From NCBI GenBank assembly GCA_036564195.1, contig DATCLA010000308.1:1-13378 (forward strand): 13,378 nucleotides of DNA, in the 5' to 3' direction. Source of the stretch: DATCLA01 sp036564195. Its GTDB lineage: Bacteria; Bacillota; UBA4882; UBA8346. The notes under the pieces are model-generated. The model had not been told where the DNA came from, ran no database searches, and saw nothing but the letters and a program-made list of their open reading frames with translations. The position numbers and the translations under genes were made by a program. This document shows positions 13,307 through 13,378 of this stretch, in pieces. How positions within the stretch are numbered: the stretch's first letter is position 1; each line of letters begins with the position of its first letter.

Positions 13307-13356
13307 ATTGCCCAGGAAATTTAGGCCCGAAACTAATCCTGCAATCAGGTATTTGC

Positions 13357-13362
13357 TTGACA
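13357..13362 (+). promoter_or_regulatory. Probable -35 box of a gene beyond the right edge
   Basis: A perfect TTGACA lies 16 bases before the window ends, so its -10 would fall just outside. The TATAAT at 13370-13375 is only seven bases away and cannot be its partner. Confidence 0.35.
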
Positions 13363-13378
13363 CACGCTCTATAATAAT

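Larger units (their letters stand above)
13001..13378. other. AT-rich intergenic region with several dyads
   Basis: No gene is seen in these 378 bases. The left part contains the rpiB-like Shine-Dalgarno site and a GC-rich patch with GGCCG/CGGCC arms near 13037-13055. The rest is AT-rich and holds a 32-bp palindrome, two further dyads and two possible plus-strand promoter elements. It looks like the control region for the rpiB-like gene and for a plus-strand gene that begins beyond the right edge. Confidence 0.6.

Noticed and set aside
13370..13375. TATAAT paired with TTGACA at the right edge as a promoter
   Set aside because: The spacing is seven bases; a sigma-A promoter needs about 17, so the partner -10 must lie outside the window.

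Overview
The window looks like chromosomal DNA from an anaerobic Bacillota (Firmicutes), probably a clostridial or Limnochordia-like lineage. The signs are GC-rich purine Shine-Dalgarno sites (GGAGG, GAGGGGG), sigma-A type promoters, an Nfn-type ferredoxin:NAD(P)H oxidoreductase, an ECF nickel transporter with NikR, a YmaF-like protein, and arginine encoded mainly by CGG. I cannot name the genus. No tRNA, rRNA, CRISPR array, transposase or phage gene was seen.

Layout. (1) 1-405: the 3' end of a SEC-C motif protein with its terminator, then a small bidirectional hairpin. (2) 400-3963: the nickel region. A histidine-rich YmaF-like gene (minus) is divergent from a nikMN-nikQ-nikO transporter operon (plus). 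A perfect NikR-type operator (TGTGTTAC-N13-GTAACACA) lies over the promoter between them, and the nikR gene itself (minus) closes the region tail-to-tail with nikO. (3) 4100-5300: a pentapeptide-repeat protein with a C-terminal alpha/beta domain resembling the TIR-like/deoxyribosyltransferase-like domain of some cyanobacterial pentapeptide proteins, preceded by phased repeats. (4) 5323-8681: housekeeping genes (membrane-anchored cyclophilin, acyl-CoA thioesterase, RecQ helicase). (5) 8682-12472: a promoter with operator-like repeats, then nfnA-nfnB (electron-bifurcating transhydrogenase) and aroA (EPSP synthase), probably co-transcribed. (6) 12506-13378: a divergent RpiB/LacAB-family isomerase (minus) and a 378-base AT-rich intergenic stretch holding a perfect 32-bp palindrome and further dyads.

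How the parts fit. NikR is predicted to sense Ni(II) and switch off nikMNQO through the operator over its promoter, so the nickel region is a complete sensor-operator-importer unit. The adjacent His-rich protein is a plausible extra nickel-binding partner, but that is inference. NfnAB balances NADH, NADPH and ferredoxin, as expected of an anaerobe whose hydrogenases or CO dehydrogenase might be the nickel consumers; none of those enzymes is in the window. The least understood items are the pentapeptide/TIR-like protein, the RpiB-like enzyme lacking two key histidines, and the palindrome-rich right end.
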